Source of the DNA: an uncultured Lachnospiraceae bacterium
Lineage (GTDB): Bacteria; Bacillota; Clostridia; Lachnospirales; Lachnospiraceae
Direction: 5' to 3'
DNA: 64,000 nt
NCBI GenBank assembly: GCA_910587765.1
Contig: CAJUNR010000016.1
Coordinates: forward strand, 1-64,000
A program made the translations under genes and the position numbers. The notes beneath the pieces are model-generated. The model did no database searches and had not been told where the DNA came from. It saw only the letters and a list, made by a program, of their open reading frames with translations. Numbering within the stretch: the stretch's first letter is position 1; every line of letters starts with the position of its first letter. Below are positions 7,797 through 16,590 of the stretch, piece after piece.

Positions 7797-8579
7797 CTAC
7801 CCCAAAGCCACATCCAGCGCCATCATCACCGTGAACCCGGCAGCAAACAGAAGCGTTCCCACGTTGGAATGCTCTCCCTCCGACATCTCGGGGATCAGTT
7901 CCTCCACCACCACATAGATCATGGCTCCGGCTGCGAAACTTAAAAGGTACGGCAAAAACGGGACCACGAATCCCGCCGCAAATATCGTCAGAAGCGCTCC
8001 GATCGGCTCCACTATACCGGAAAGCGTTCCGTAGACAAACGCTCTTGCCTTGCCGACCCCCTCCGCGCGCAAAGGCATGGAGATGATCGCACCCTCCGGA
8101 AAATTCTGTATGGCGATCCCCAGAGAAAGAGCCAGCGCACCCATTGCGGTGATCCCGGCCTCCCCGGACATCCACCCGGCATAGACGACTCCCACCGCCA
8201 TTCCTTCCGGCAGATTGTGAAGCGTCACCGCCATCACCAGCATCGTCGTCTTCCGCAGACTGCTCTGCAGCCCTTCGGCTTTTCCGCTGTTCATATGCAG
8301 ATGCGGAATCATGCGATCCAGAAAGAGCAGAAACAGGATCCCGAGCCAGAAGCCTGCAACGGCAGGCACAAAAGCCCACCGCCCCATGGACCCGGACTGT
8401 TCCATCGCCGGAATCAAAAGACTCCAGACGGAAGCCGCTACCATAACTCCGGCCGCAAATCCGGTAAGAATCCTCTGCAGCATCCTGTCCATTCTTTTTT
8501 TCATAAACAGTACACATGCAGAACCAGACATCGTTCCGACAAACGGGATCAGGATCCCGCGAATTACTTCTCCCTGCAT
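7797..8579 (-). CDS. ZIP-family metal transporter
   Basis: About 260 residues, eight hydrophobic segments and the two ZIP metal-binding motifs HNLPEG and QNFPEG in the fourth and fifth membrane helices. A histidine-bearing loop (MIPHLHMNSGKAEG) precedes them. This is the ZupT/GufA type, importing zinc or other divalent metals. I chose ATG 8579 because AAGGAGAGG lies at ideal spacing; the upstream ATG at 8612 lacks one. A minus-strand TATAAT sits at 8642-8647 with only a poor -35. A 6+3+6 palindrome (8682-8696) lies between it and the protease gene. The repeat element follows its 3' end and may act as a terminator. Confidence 0.9.
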   Translation of the reverse strand: MQGEVIRGILIPFVGTMSGSACVLFMKKRMDRMLQRILTGFAAGVMVAASVWSLLIPAMEQSGSMGRWAFVPAVAGFWLGILFLLFLDRMIPHLHMNSGKAEGLQSSLRKTTMLVMAVTLHNLPEGMAVGVVYAGWMSGEAGITAMGALALSLGIAIQNFPEGAIISMPLRAEGVGKARAFVYGTLSGIVEPIGALLTIFAAGFVVPFLPYLLSFAAGAMIYVVVEELIPEMSEGEHSNVGTLLFAAGFTVMMALDVALG

Positions 8580-8708
8580 TACGCCTCTCCTTATATTCCA
8601 TCTTTTTGACATTCACCTTTATTGTGTCCGGAAATAAGAAGATTATAGAGAAATAAAATATCCCAATGATTCCTTTCTGACAAGATTGGATCTTGCTGCA
8701 TCCCGCTT

Positions 8709-10412
8709 TCATACCGATTCCCGGAGTCCCCGCATCGCACGGAAACTTCCGTAGAGATCCAGCAGACCGAACCCCCAGCTTTTATTCGGATAACTGTAAG
8801 TTCCCGGTCTTCTTGCCCCTCGGATCAGGAATCTCTGAATGGCTGCTCCGTCCATCGTCGGCACATTGTTCTGGACAATCCCCCATTCCATCAAAAGCGC
8901 CGCCGCACCTGCAGTCAAGGCCGCCGCCGCACTGGTCCCGGTCAGCGTACTCCCCCTCCCAAAACGATCAATGGCGGACACATTGACCGCGGGAGCTGCG
9001 ATATCCGGTTTCTGGTTCGCGTTCCGTGTCTTTCCCCTGCCGGAATCCATCCACACACTCTCTGTACTGCCCTCATAACCCGCCACGGTCAAAACCCGAA
9101 GAGTATTGCCGGAGCTTGTGATGGTCGTATCCGGATCCGGCCGCAGAAAATAAGTTCCGTCGCTGATAAAGCCCGTTACCGGCAGCCAGATATGAAAACT
9201 GTTTTCCAGATCTCCCGAAGAGAAGATCCGAAGCCTCCAGATCCCGGGCGTAGGTTCTCGAAAGGACATTAAAAGCCTCTCATCCCCGGACACCACCTCT
9301 GACAGTTCATACTGCACATCAAGGATCGTATTCTCAAATACGAAATCAAACCGCTGTTGTTCCAGGATCCGCGGGAAGATCCGCGGAACCTGTTCTCCGG
9401 ACGGCGATGTGACCTCCGCCGCGAACATCCCCGGGGCGTTGCCCCACAGATTCAACTGGAACCCCTGCTCATTTTCTCCTACACGAAGCTCCACATCCAG
9501 ATATCCCGTATCCTTTGGGACGACTCCAAAAAAGTGATGTCCCTTGTTTCCCTCGTTGCCGGCAGCCACCACTACCACCCGTCCTGCTCTGCTCCCAAAA
9601 TCATCCAGATACTGACCCAGCGCCGTGTTTCCCGTATGCCCTCCTGAGTTACTTCCAAGAGCAATACATATGACCAGAGGACGGCCCTCCCTGGAAGCCA
9701 GAGTCTCCAGATATCGGATCGCAAGCATCATATCCGTCTCCTGATACGCAATACTGTCCTGAGGAATCTCCTGAAGCTGACGAATAAACGGTTTTGCCTG
9801 CTTCAATTTGACAAATGCAATGGAAGCCTCCGGGGCGGCTCCGATAAAATTTTCGCTCTCCACCTGAGAACCTGCCGCAATAGACGCCACCTTTGTTCCG
9901 TGTCCGTCCGGATCTGCCCCCGGAAGCTCTGTTCTTCCTTCTTCCAGAAGCCGGTCGATCTCCTCAGCCGAGTAACTGCTTCCGTAGAGAAACCCTTCCG
10001 GCGGCGTCCCGCTTTGATCGGTCTGATCCCACAATCCGATCACCCTGGTTCTTCCGTCCCTGGTCCGAAATACCGGATTATCCAGAGCGATCCCGGAATC
10101 CAGAAAACCCAGAATCACTCCGCTGCCCTGAAGCTTCAGCGCCGGCTGATTCTGAATTGGCAGGATCCTTGTATATTCCAGACTTTCCGTATCCATCTGC
10201 GTATAACAATTGGGAATCGCATAATCTCCAATGGGAACATTCTGCACATCCCTGAGGACCTCATTCCTGTCCACATAAAAGACACTGAAATTACGGTTAA
10301 TGTACTGAGTGCACACGCCAAAAGGATGATCACTCTGTCCCGATAAGCGGACGTCAATTTTCCATATAAAATCCATATATTCATCCGATAATATCGCTTC
10401 CTTACAATCCAT
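8709..10412 (-). CDS. S8-family subtilisin-like protease (Csp-like)
   Basis: About 567 residues without a signal peptide. The catalytic triad is complete: Asp in GFLDSGIALD, His in DGHGTKVASIAAG, Ser in LTGTSAAAALTAG. Roughly 200 residues between the oxyanion Asn region (VVAAGNEG) and the Ser motif fit the jelly-roll insertion of clostridial Csp germination proteases. The length also fits that group. ATG 10412 is preceded by GGAG at good spacing; a longer in-frame ORF to 10490 overlaps a terminator and is unlikely. In spore formers Csp proteases activate cortex hydrolases, but many Lachnospiraceae carry extra copies of unknown role, so germination is only a possibility. Confidence 0.88.
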   Translation of the reverse strand: MDCKEAILSDEYMDFIWKIDVRLSGQSDHPFGVCTQYINRNFSVFYVDRNEVLRDVQNVPIGDYAIPNCYTQMDTESLEYTRILPIQNQPALKLQGSGVILGFLDSGIALDNPVFRTRDGRTRVIGLWDQTDQSGTPPEGFLYGSSYSAEEIDRLLEEGRTELPGADPDGHGTKVASIAAGSQVESENFIGAAPEASIAFVKLKQAKPFIRQLQEIPQDSIAYQETDMMLAIRYLETLASREGRPLVICIALGSNSGGHTGNTALGQYLDDFGSRAGRVVVVAAGNEGNKGHHFFGVVPKDTGYLDVELRVGENEQGFQLNLWGNAPGMFAAEVTSPSGEQVPRIFPRILEQQRFDFVFENTILDVQYELSEVVSGDERLLMSFREPTPGIWRLRIFSSGDLENSFHIWLPVTGFISDGTYFLRPDPDTTITSSGNTLRVLTVAGYEGSTESVWMDSGRGKTRNANQKPDIAAPAVNVSAIDRFGRGSTLTGTSAAAALTAGAAALLMEWGIVQNNVPTMDGAAIQRFLIRGARRPGTYSYPNKSWGFGLLDLYGSFRAMRGLRESV

Positions 10413-10450
10413 AGAACTGCTCCGCACCAATTTTTCCTTATATAGATATG

Positions 10451-10482
10451 AAAAAGGCAGAAGAGCTGTGAACTCTCTGCCT
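10451..10482 (-). terminator. Rho-independent terminator of the coiled-coil gene
   Basis: AAGGCAGA (10454-10461) pairs with TCTGCCTT (10475-10482), extended by GAG/CTC. On the minus strand the hairpin ends in TTTTT. It lies about 60 bp downstream of the coiled-coil gene stop and upstream of the subtilase start, separating the two units. Confidence 0.85.
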
Positions 10483-10502
10483 TCCCGCATCCATACATCT
10501 TC

Positions 10503-10533
10503 GTAACAGTTCGGATTACCCCTGAACGGTTAC
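10503..10533. repeat. 31-nt intergenic hairpin repeat, copy 1
   Basis: The sequence reads GTAAC, a base, GTTCGG, an ATTACCC loop, CTGAAC and GGTTAC: an imperfect inverted repeat. It matches elements at 23633-23664 and 53914-53944 with only a few differences, mostly in the loop. It lies 8 bp after a gene stop and 20 bp before a terminator. Confidence 0.8.
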
Positions 10534-10541
10534 ACACCTTC

Positions 10542-11552
10542 CTATCTGCCCTGATATTCTTCCCAGACCGCTGCTCTGATCCTTTCCGCATTTTGCTTAA
10601 AATTCGCTTCCGCCTCTGCCACCGCCTGATCAAAAAGTCCGCTCTCTCCGTACAGGAAGGCTTCCAGTTCTCCCAGAACCGCATTTTTCATCTGCTCTGA
10701 GAGTGTTTTCTCCAGCTTCCTCTGTTCAGTATCCAGCCGGTCGTACTCCTCTTCTTTTTTATGCCAGTTTCCTTTCAGTTCTTCGATCCGGTCGCTTCCC
10801 TCCCGAACACTGAGATCGTATTCCCTCTGCAGCGCCTCCGCGCGCTCTTTCCATCTGCACAATTCGCTGTCGTCAGCAACCGTTTCCGTCCTCATGATTC
10901 CGAATAAACCGGCAACAAATCCCAGAAAACCTTCTCTCCGGACTTTTCGGGCCGTGTACCTGATCTCCGGCTTTTCCTTTTCCATCTGTACCCGTGTCTC
11001 CGCATTCCTGCGCACCAGCTCCCGAAACGAGGTCTCCGCCTCTTCTTTCGCCCTCATCAGGCGTTCGATCTCTTCATTGAGACAGGATTTCTTTTCTTTG
11101 ATCGCTTCCCGCTCCTTCCACAAAAGAGGATCCGGTTCCGGAAGGAGCTCCGTCCGAAAACCCTCCCGGCCGTTTTTCGACTTCGCACACTCCTCATACC
11201 CGACATCCCTTCCAAGAAGCAGTCCGGCCACCGCCTCCGTGCACATCTTCTCCCTCTCCCGAAGCGTCTGAAAGAACACCTCCGCCTTCCGGTTCACGAA
11301 TCCCGCTGTTTCAAGGGAACGGACCTGCTGGAAAAGTTCCTCGCAGGATGCCGGTTCGTCAAGCTTCTGTACAATCTCCGCCTGCAGGATCTTTAACCTC
11401 TGCTGCGCGTCTTCCAGCAGCATCTCTTTGTAATCTGCAAAACTGTCCGCCATGCATTCTTCCAGCATCCCTGCCAGTTTCTCCAGCCAAAGCCTGCGGT
11501 TTCTACTCACTCTCTCCCGAAAATCCACATCGGATCTGCACTGTAACTCCAT
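10542..11552 (-). CDS. Coiled-coil protein of unknown function
   Basis: About 336 residues, rich in Glu, Lys and Arg with long heptad-like stretches (about residues 150-210 and 240-310), so mostly coiled coil. A short hydrophobic patch, GFLGFVAGLFGIM, near residue 225 may touch a membrane. No catalytic motif was recognised. ATG 11552 follows AAGGAG by 6 nt; an alternative ATG at 11567 follows GAGGGG closely. The gene ends at its own terminator and is separate from the subtilase. The amphipathic patch between coiled coils recalls stalk regions of dynamin-like proteins, but no GTPase domain is present here; that comparison is weak. Confidence 0.75.
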   Translation of the reverse strand: MELQCRSDVDFRERVSRNRRLWLEKLAGMLEECMADSFADYKEMLLEDAQQRLKILQAEIVQKLDEPASCEELFQQVRSLETAGFVNRKAEVFFQTLREREKMCTEAVAGLLLGRDVGYEECAKSKNGREGFRTELLPEPDPLLWKEREAIKEKKSCLNEEIERLMRAKEEAETSFRELVRRNAETRVQMEKEKPEIRYTARKVRREGFLGFVAGLFGIMRTETVADDSELCRWKERAEALQREYDLSVREGSDRIEELKGNWHKKEEEYDRLDTEQRKLEKTLSEQMKNAVLGELEAFLYGESGLFDQAVAEAEANFKQNAERIRAAVWEEYQGR

Positions 11553-11658
11553 ATCTTTCTCCTTCATGTACCCCTCACTGTCACCCGGTCGTTCTTTTCT
11601 TATTTTACATCAATTATAAGAAAGTTTCCACTTTTTTCTTTCGAAGGTTTAACCAAAC

Positions 11659-12294
11659 TCAGCGCAGACCAAAAATGCCTGCCACCAGAACCCACAAAAC
11701 CATGGCTTCTTCGATCAGGGCAAATCCCACATAAACCGCGTACCAGCGCGATACCGCTTCCTGCAGTTCCGGCGTGATTTCTTCTTCCGGAACAAGATCC
11801 AGTTCTTTGCTCAGGGCTTTTGCAAAGCCAACTTCCGCGACTCTACAAAAATCAGTACGAAACGCTTCCGGTGCTTCCTCCCGCAGATGTGGGTACATTT
11901 TCTCCAGAACAGACGGTAAAATCAAGAACTGCTTATGACTCCACCACTGAAAAAAACACAACATCCCCATCATACAAAATAATCCTACGAAATCATTTTG
12001 TACCCTCTGATAAAAGCATACATAATAGGAAAAAACTGCACCGACAAACATCCCTGCCAGACACAAAGGCGCAAGTATATAGCGAAACGTCACGTGAAAT
12101 TCTTTCATCATTCCCTTTATAGTCAAAAACACTAAAAACAATCCGCAGAACAGCAAAACAAGAATCCAGATAGAAAGCCTGCCGGCAGCCATAAACTCTT
12201 CGGCCAGCAGAAGAGCTCCTAAAAGAAATACTGCATCGAACAGAATCAGTTTCAGACAGATTCTCATCATCTCTTTCAAGCCATCCAGAAGCAT
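11659..12294 (-). CDS. Membrane protein of unknown function
   Basis: 211 residues with four clear hydrophobic segments in the first 120 residues (around 12-30, 42-60, 72-92 and 103-115), a soluble loop rich in Glu and Arg, and a final hydrophobic segment at the C-terminus (YVGFALIEEAMVLWVLVAGIFG). No family was recognised and no conserved charged motif stands out. GGAGG precedes the ATG. It lies 90 bp upstream of the coiled-coil gene on the same strand and may be co-transcribed with it, so the two could form a membrane-associated pair. Confidence 0.7.
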   Translation of the reverse strand: MLLDGLKEMMRICLKLILFDAVFLLGALLLAEEFMAAGRLSIWILVLLFCGLFLVFLTIKGMMKEFHVTFRYILAPLCLAGMFVGAVFSYYVCFYQRVQNDFVGLFCMMGMLCFFQWWSHKQFLILPSVLEKMYPHLREEAPEAFRTDFCRVAEVGFAKALSKELDLVPEEEITPELQEAVSRWYAVYVGFALIEEAMVLWVLVAGIFGLR

Positions 12295-12358
12295 CCGTAT
12301 CCTCCCCTTCCTCCGTCACGTCCAATCACACTCCAAAAAAGCCGAAAAAACCATGCTT

Positions 12359-12393
12359 AAAAAAGCAGGACAGAAGCCCCAAGACCTCTGTCC
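12359..12393 (-). terminator. Rho-independent terminator of the alpha-galactoside operon
   Basis: GGACAGA (12368-12374) pairs with TCTGTCC (12387-12393). On the minus strand the stem is followed by TGC and TTTTTT. It lies 17 bp past the stop of the GH13 gene, which is the last gene of the ABC/GH36/GH13 operon. Confidence 0.88.
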
Positions 12394-12409
12394 CCCTGAT
12401 TCTCTTCCG

Positions 12410-14248
12410 TTATCGTTTCTCTCTGCTGGCCCACACGAAACCATGCCCCGGAACTGCCACATTGACCAGTTCCATCGGTTCGCCGCTCCAAAGATTCACA
12501 AAAGTTCCGGACTCTTCCATCCATGCGGTCCTTGTCTCATCGGCAAAATTGAAGATGCCGATAAACCGCTCCTCCTCATTCTCCCTCAGGATACAGAGGA
12601 TCGAATCATCCTTCACATCATAGGTATAAACCGCCGCGTCGCTTCGGAAGACCGCACGCTCCCTGCGGATCCGTTCCAGCTTCGAGAGACCCGAGAAAAT
12701 CCGTTCCTGCGGCGTCCCCTTTTCGGTATTTTTCGCCGCCAGATACCACGGAAATCTTCCCCGGTGGAGGTATCTGGAATCTTCCTTTTTGGCGTCGTCT
12801 TCCTTATACGTATAGTCGTTCACCTGACCGATCTCGTCCCCGCTGTACAGCATGGGAATGCCGGACTGCGTCAGCATATAGGCATGAAGCATCAGATCCG
12901 CGGTAACGGCCGCCTCCAGCTTCTCTTCGTTCTTCTCGTACAGCGCGCTCTCCACGCCGCACATGGAAGCCGTCGTCCCGCAGAACCGGGCGTCCTGCGT
13001 CACCGGATCGTCGTTGTACAGTTCGCCCCGGCTCACGCTGCCCTCAAACCGTCCGGTGAAATACTGGTTCAGGAAGCGCTTGTGATCCACCTCCCGCATG
13101 CCCCAGGTTTTCAGCGTATCGTAATCCAGTCCCCAGCCGATGTCATCGTGACAGCGCAGATAATTGAGGAACAAATAGTCTTTGGGCAGACCGTTTACAA
13201 TATCCATCTGCTTTTTCAAAAGCCTCACGTCTCTGGTGGCCACGCTGTGCCAGGTCGTCGCCATCGTCGTCACATTGTAAAGCATATGGCATTCCGGCTT
13301 TTCCACCGTTCCGAAATAAGGCACCACCTTCTCCGGCTCCATAACCACTTCTCCCAGAAGCAGCACGCCCGGGCAGACGATCTCACAAATCATCCGCATC
13401 ATGCGCACAATCGTATGAACCTGCGGAAGATTCCGGCACTTTGTCCCCAGCTCTTTCCAGATATACGGCACCGCGTCAATGCGGATAACGTCCATCCCCT
13501 GATTGGCCAGATACAGGAAATTATACATCATCTCGTTGAACACCCGCGGATTCCGATAGTTCAGATCCCACTGATATGGATAGAAAGTGGTCATCACATA
13601 GGATCCCATCTCATCCAGATAAGTAAAATTGCCCGGCGCCGTCGTCGGAAATACCTGCGGAACTGTCCGGTCATACTGCTCCGGTATGGACGGATTGTCA
13701 TAGAAGAAATAACGGCTCATATATTCCCCGTCGCCTTCCCTGGCTTTCTTCGCCCACTCGTGATCCTCGGAAGTATGATTCATGACAAAATCCATGCACA
13801 GGTTGATCTTTCTCTTATGGCATGCCCTTGCCAGCGACGAAAGCTCTTCCATCGTCCCCAGCTCCGGCTGCACCTTCCGGAAATCCGCCACCGCGTATCC
13901 GCCGTCCGAACGTCCTTTCGGGGACTCCAGAAAAGGCATCAGGTGAATGCAGTTGACATTACAGGAAGACAGATAGTCAAGCTTTTTCCTGACGCCTTCC
14001 AGATTTCCGGCAAAATTGTCGATATACAGCATCATGCCCAGCATATCGTTTCCCCGGAACCACTGCGGATCCAGCTCCCTCTCCCGGTCCAGCTTTGCCA
14101 GCTCCTCGTCCCGGTCCGTCGCATAGGTATACATTTGATCACACAGTTCCGCGAACATGTCACTGTTATCGTACAGCTCCATATAAAGCCACCGGAGCTC
14201 ATCATGATGCTTTTTCAGTCGCTCCTGAAAAACCGTTTCCATCTTCAT
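12410..14248 (-). CDS. GH13 enzyme of the amylosucrase type
   Basis: About 612 residues. The N-terminal stretch WFRGNDMLGMMLYIDNFAG followed by HLMPFLESP and SDGGYAV is typical of amylosucrase-like GH13 enzymes. The GH13 nucleophile Asp is in VIRIDAVPYIWK, the acid/base Glu in LLLGEVVMEP, and the transition-state Asp in CHDDIGW. Amylosucrases use sucrose as glucosyl donor, and related enzymes hydrolyse it. Next to an alpha-galactosidase this suggests that raffinose-type sugars are trimmed to sucrose and then split. ATG 14248 has AAGGAG upstream; the longer GTG start at 14266 would include that site and overlap GH36. No signal peptide, so cytoplasmic. Hydrolase versus transferase cannot be decided. 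Confidence 0.85.
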   Translation of the reverse strand: MKMETVFQERLKKHHDELRWLYMELYDNSDMFAELCDQMYTYATDRDEELAKLDRERELDPQWFRGNDMLGMMLYIDNFAGNLEGVRKKLDYLSSCNVNCIHLMPFLESPKGRSDGGYAVADFRKVQPELGTMEELSSLARACHKRKINLCMDFVMNHTSEDHEWAKKAREGDGEYMSRYFFYDNPSIPEQYDRTVPQVFPTTAPGNFTYLDEMGSYVMTTFYPYQWDLNYRNPRVFNEMMYNFLYLANQGMDVIRIDAVPYIWKELGTKCRNLPQVHTIVRMMRMICEIVCPGVLLLGEVVMEPEKVVPYFGTVEKPECHMLYNVTTMATTWHSVATRDVRLLKKQMDIVNGLPKDYLFLNYLRCHDDIGWGLDYDTLKTWGMREVDHKRFLNQYFTGRFEGSVSRGELYNDDPVTQDARFCGTTASMCGVESALYEKNEEKLEAAVTADLMLHAYMLTQSGIPMLYSGDEIGQVNDYTYKEDDAKKEDSRYLHRGRFPWYLAAKNTEKGTPQERIFSGLSKLERIRRERAVFRSDAAVYTYDVKDDSILCILRENEEERFIGIFNFADETRTAWMEESGTFVNLWSGEPMELVNVAVPGHGFVWASREKR

Positions 14249-14262
14249 GTAAAAATCTCCTT

Positions 14263-16449
14263 TCACGGCTCAACCCTCTTAAAATACATCTGATACGCCC
14301 GGTATTCTCCCGTCTGTTCCGGCAGAGGGATTCCCGTCTCCATCAGCGCATCCGACGCGAATACTTTCCGGCTCTTCTCTTCCCGGTACCAGCAGCCTTC
14401 CGGCAGCCCTTTCAGGCGGATATACGTCACCGGAAGATTCCCGTGAACCTCCTGTATCACCGCCGACGCCAGCACTTCCGTACCGTCCTCGGAGACAAAT
14501 TCCCAGGCGCCGGCCGCTTCTTTGAACGGATCGGTCAGCCGGTAATACCGTCCGTATCGAATCAGCATCTCATGCCGCTTATATTCTCTTACCTGTTCCC
14601 GGATCTGTTCCCGCTCCACCGGAAGAAGCAGCCCCGGATCCAGTTCGTATCCGAACGTGCCCGCCATGGCGACGATTCCTCTCGTATGGAGCGGCGTCAG
14701 CCGGCCGGTCTGATGATTCGGCACCGCCGACACATGGGATCCCACCGCCGACACCGGATAGCCGAACGACGTTCCGTACTGGATAAGTACGCGGTCGAGC
14801 GCATCCGTATTGTCGCTGCACCAGATCTGCGGCGTGTAATAGAGCATTCCCGCGTCAAACCGGCCGCCGCCGCCGCTGCAGCCCTCCAGCAGCAGATCCG
14901 GATACCTCTGCAGGAGGCGTTCCAGAAAATCGTACAGTCCGAGCACATAATCGTGCATCACCCGTCCCTGATCCGCCGTCTCCCGGGAAAAGCAGTCGAA
15001 AAGACTGCGGTTCATGTCCCATTTTACATATTCGATCTTTCCCTGATCCAGTATGCGGCATACCTTCTCAAAGATATCGTCCACAACCTCTTTGCGGGAG
15101 AAATCCAGCACCAACTGGTTTCTGGCGCGCACCGGGCCTCTGCCGGGCACGGACAGCACCCAGTCCGGATGCTCCCGATAGAGCGCGCTGTTCTCATTGA
15201 TTCCTTCCGGCTCCAGCCAGATTCCGAACTTCAGCCCCAGCGCACGGATCCGTTCGATCAGGCTTCCGAGGGACTCGCCCAGCTTTCCTTCATTGACAAA
15301 CCAGTCGCCGAGGCCGCCGTTGTCATCGTTTCTCTCGCCGAACCATCCGTCGTCCATGACCAGCATATCCATGCCGAGATCCGCAGCCTGCTTCGCCAGT
15401 TCATAGATGGAGTCCCCGTTAAAGTCAAAATAGGAAGCTTCCCAACTGTTCAGAAGAAGCGGGCGCGCCGCGTCTTTGTATCTGCCCCTGCACAGATGAT
15501 CCCGGATGCAGCAGTGCAGATTCTGTGATAATCTCGCCAGACCCCCGCGGGTATAGGTCAGCACAACCTCCGGGACATGAAAGACTTCCCCTGTCTCCAG
15601 CGGATAGGAGAACTGTTCGTCCGGCAGGCCCAGAAGGGCCCGGGTCTGGCCGAACTGGTCTTTCTCCACCTCACCTTTGAACCCCCCGCTGTACACAAAG
15701 GACATGGCGTAGCAGCTTCCTGCATCCTCCGTTGTCTCATGCCCCGCCAGGATCATCATCGGGTTGTACTGATGGCTGGAAGTGCCCCTGCGGCTGCCGA
15801 TGACATGCGCCCCGTGTGCCACCGGTATCCTCTGGACATTCCGCTCCATGGCGTGGCGGCCGTAGAAACTGATCAGATCGTACTCCCCGTCCAGCCAGTC
15901 CAGACACGCCGCCTGCGCCTTCTCCAGATAAATTTTTCCGCCGCCCGAGTTCCTGATGCGCGCACTTCTGGTAATGATATCCAGATCCGGCAGTACCCCA
16001 TACAACAGTGTGACCTGTATCTTTGTCACCGGATCCTCCATAAGAATCTCAAGCGTCTCTCCTTCGTCCTCCCTGGCATAGACCGCCGGAAGACCGGATA
16101 TATGATACTTTCCTTTCAGAATCCGATGGCTTTTGTAACGGAAATCGCATCCGTAGGAGCCGTCCGCGTTCTTCACGATCACGGCCGGGCTCCGATAATC
16201 GCCCGTCCCCTGACAGGGCAGCTCCTGGGGCAGCACATCCATGGAATACGTGCGGTCCGTTCCCGCATCATACGGATTTCCGGAAAACCCTCTGTCCACA
16301 TAGCGCAGCAGATAATCCATGCACCCGTCCGTCCTGCGCCCGTAATAGAGGTGCAGGAGAAAGCCGTAGCCGTCCACCTTCATCTGATAGGTTGTATCCT
16401 TCGTGTGCAATATGAATGTGTTATCTTTTTCGGAAAAAATAATACTCAT
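14263..16449 (-). CDS. Alpha-galactosidase, GH36
   Basis: 728 residues, the usual length for bacterial GH36 (AgaA/RafA type). The nucleophile Asp lies in EYVKWDMNRS and the acid/base Asp in IWCSDNTDALDR; LLEGCSGGGGRFD between them is the conserved glycine-rich substrate loop. The N-terminal beta-sandwich runs to about residue 340 and the barrel follows (MLVMDDGWFGERND). There is no signal peptide, so it acts on imported sugar, hydrolysing terminal alpha-1,6-galactose from melibiose, raffinose or stachyose. It is 14 bp upstream of the amylosucrase-like gene and downstream of the ABC importer in the same direction. Confidence 0.93.
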   Translation of the reverse strand: MSIIFSEKDNTFILHTKDTTYQMKVDGYGFLLHLYYGRRTDGCMDYLLRYVDRGFSGNPYDAGTDRTYSMDVLPQELPCQGTGDYRSPAVIVKNADGSYGCDFRYKSHRILKGKYHISGLPAVYAREDEGETLEILMEDPVTKIQVTLLYGVLPDLDIITRSARIRNSGGGKIYLEKAQAACLDWLDGEYDLISFYGRHAMERNVQRIPVAHGAHVIGSRRGTSSHQYNPMMILAGHETTEDAGSCYAMSFVYSGGFKGEVEKDQFGQTRALLGLPDEQFSYPLETGEVFHVPEVVLTYTRGGLARLSQNLHCCIRDHLCRGRYKDAARPLLLNSWEASYFDFNGDSIYELAKQAADLGMDMLVMDDGWFGERNDDNGGLGDWFVNEGKLGESLGSLIERIRALGLKFGIWLEPEGINENSALYREHPDWVLSVPGRGPVRARNQLVLDFSRKEVVDDIFEKVCRILDQGKIEYVKWDMNRSLFDCFSRETADQGRVMHDYVLGLYDFLERLLQRYPDLLLEGCSGGGGRFDAGMLYYTPQIWCSDNTDALDRVLIQYGTSFGYPVSAVGSHVSAVPNHQTGRLTPLHTRGIVAMAGTFGYELDPGLLLPVEREQIREQVREYKRHEMLIRYGRYYRLTDPFKEAAGAWEFVSEDGTEVLASAVIQEVHGNLPVTYIRLKGLPEGCWYREEKSRKVFASDALMETGIPLPEQTGEYRAYQMYFKRVEP

Positions 16450-16517
16450 GTTGCCTCCTGATAACAGGACCGGCTCCCTGCTTCCGCGGTCCGGTCCGTT
16501 CTCTTTTTATGCAAAAT

Positions 16518-16571
16518 GGCAGATTCGGCCATGCACAGTTCCAGGAGCTATGCATGGCCATACAAACTGCC
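16518..16571. other. Bipartite hairpin between permease and alpha-galactosidase genes
   Basis: GGCCATGCA (16527-16535) pairs perfectly with TGCATGGCC (16551-16559), and an outer GGCAG (16518-16522) pairs with CTGCC (16567-16571). T-runs lie at 16572-16577 on the plus strand, so it looks terminator-like for the strand that carries no gene here. On the coding (minus) strand it has no good T-run and more likely partly attenuates or protects mRNA between ABC and glycosidase genes. A second GGACCG/CGGTCC hairpin lies near 16467-16492. Confidence 0.6.
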
Positions 16572-16590
16572 TTTTTTGATTTTCTGCCGA

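Noticed and set aside
8682..8696. CAAGAT/ATCTTG palindrome as a terminator of the subtilase gene
   Set aside because: Six-bp stem with 3-nt loop and no T-run; left as an unexplained small palindrome.
7573..8712. 379-residue minus-strand frame across the repeat and the ZIP gene
   Set aside because: It overlaps the ZIP gene in another frame and its end is the repeat itself; low-complexity Gly/Arg/Ser content. Several short frames inside the repeats (with a PIEGRRSLG-like peptide) are the same artefact.
12353..14293. 646-residue plus-strand frame opposite the GH13 gene
   Set aside because: It is the complement of a well-supported gene; His/Arg-rich with no start site or family motif.
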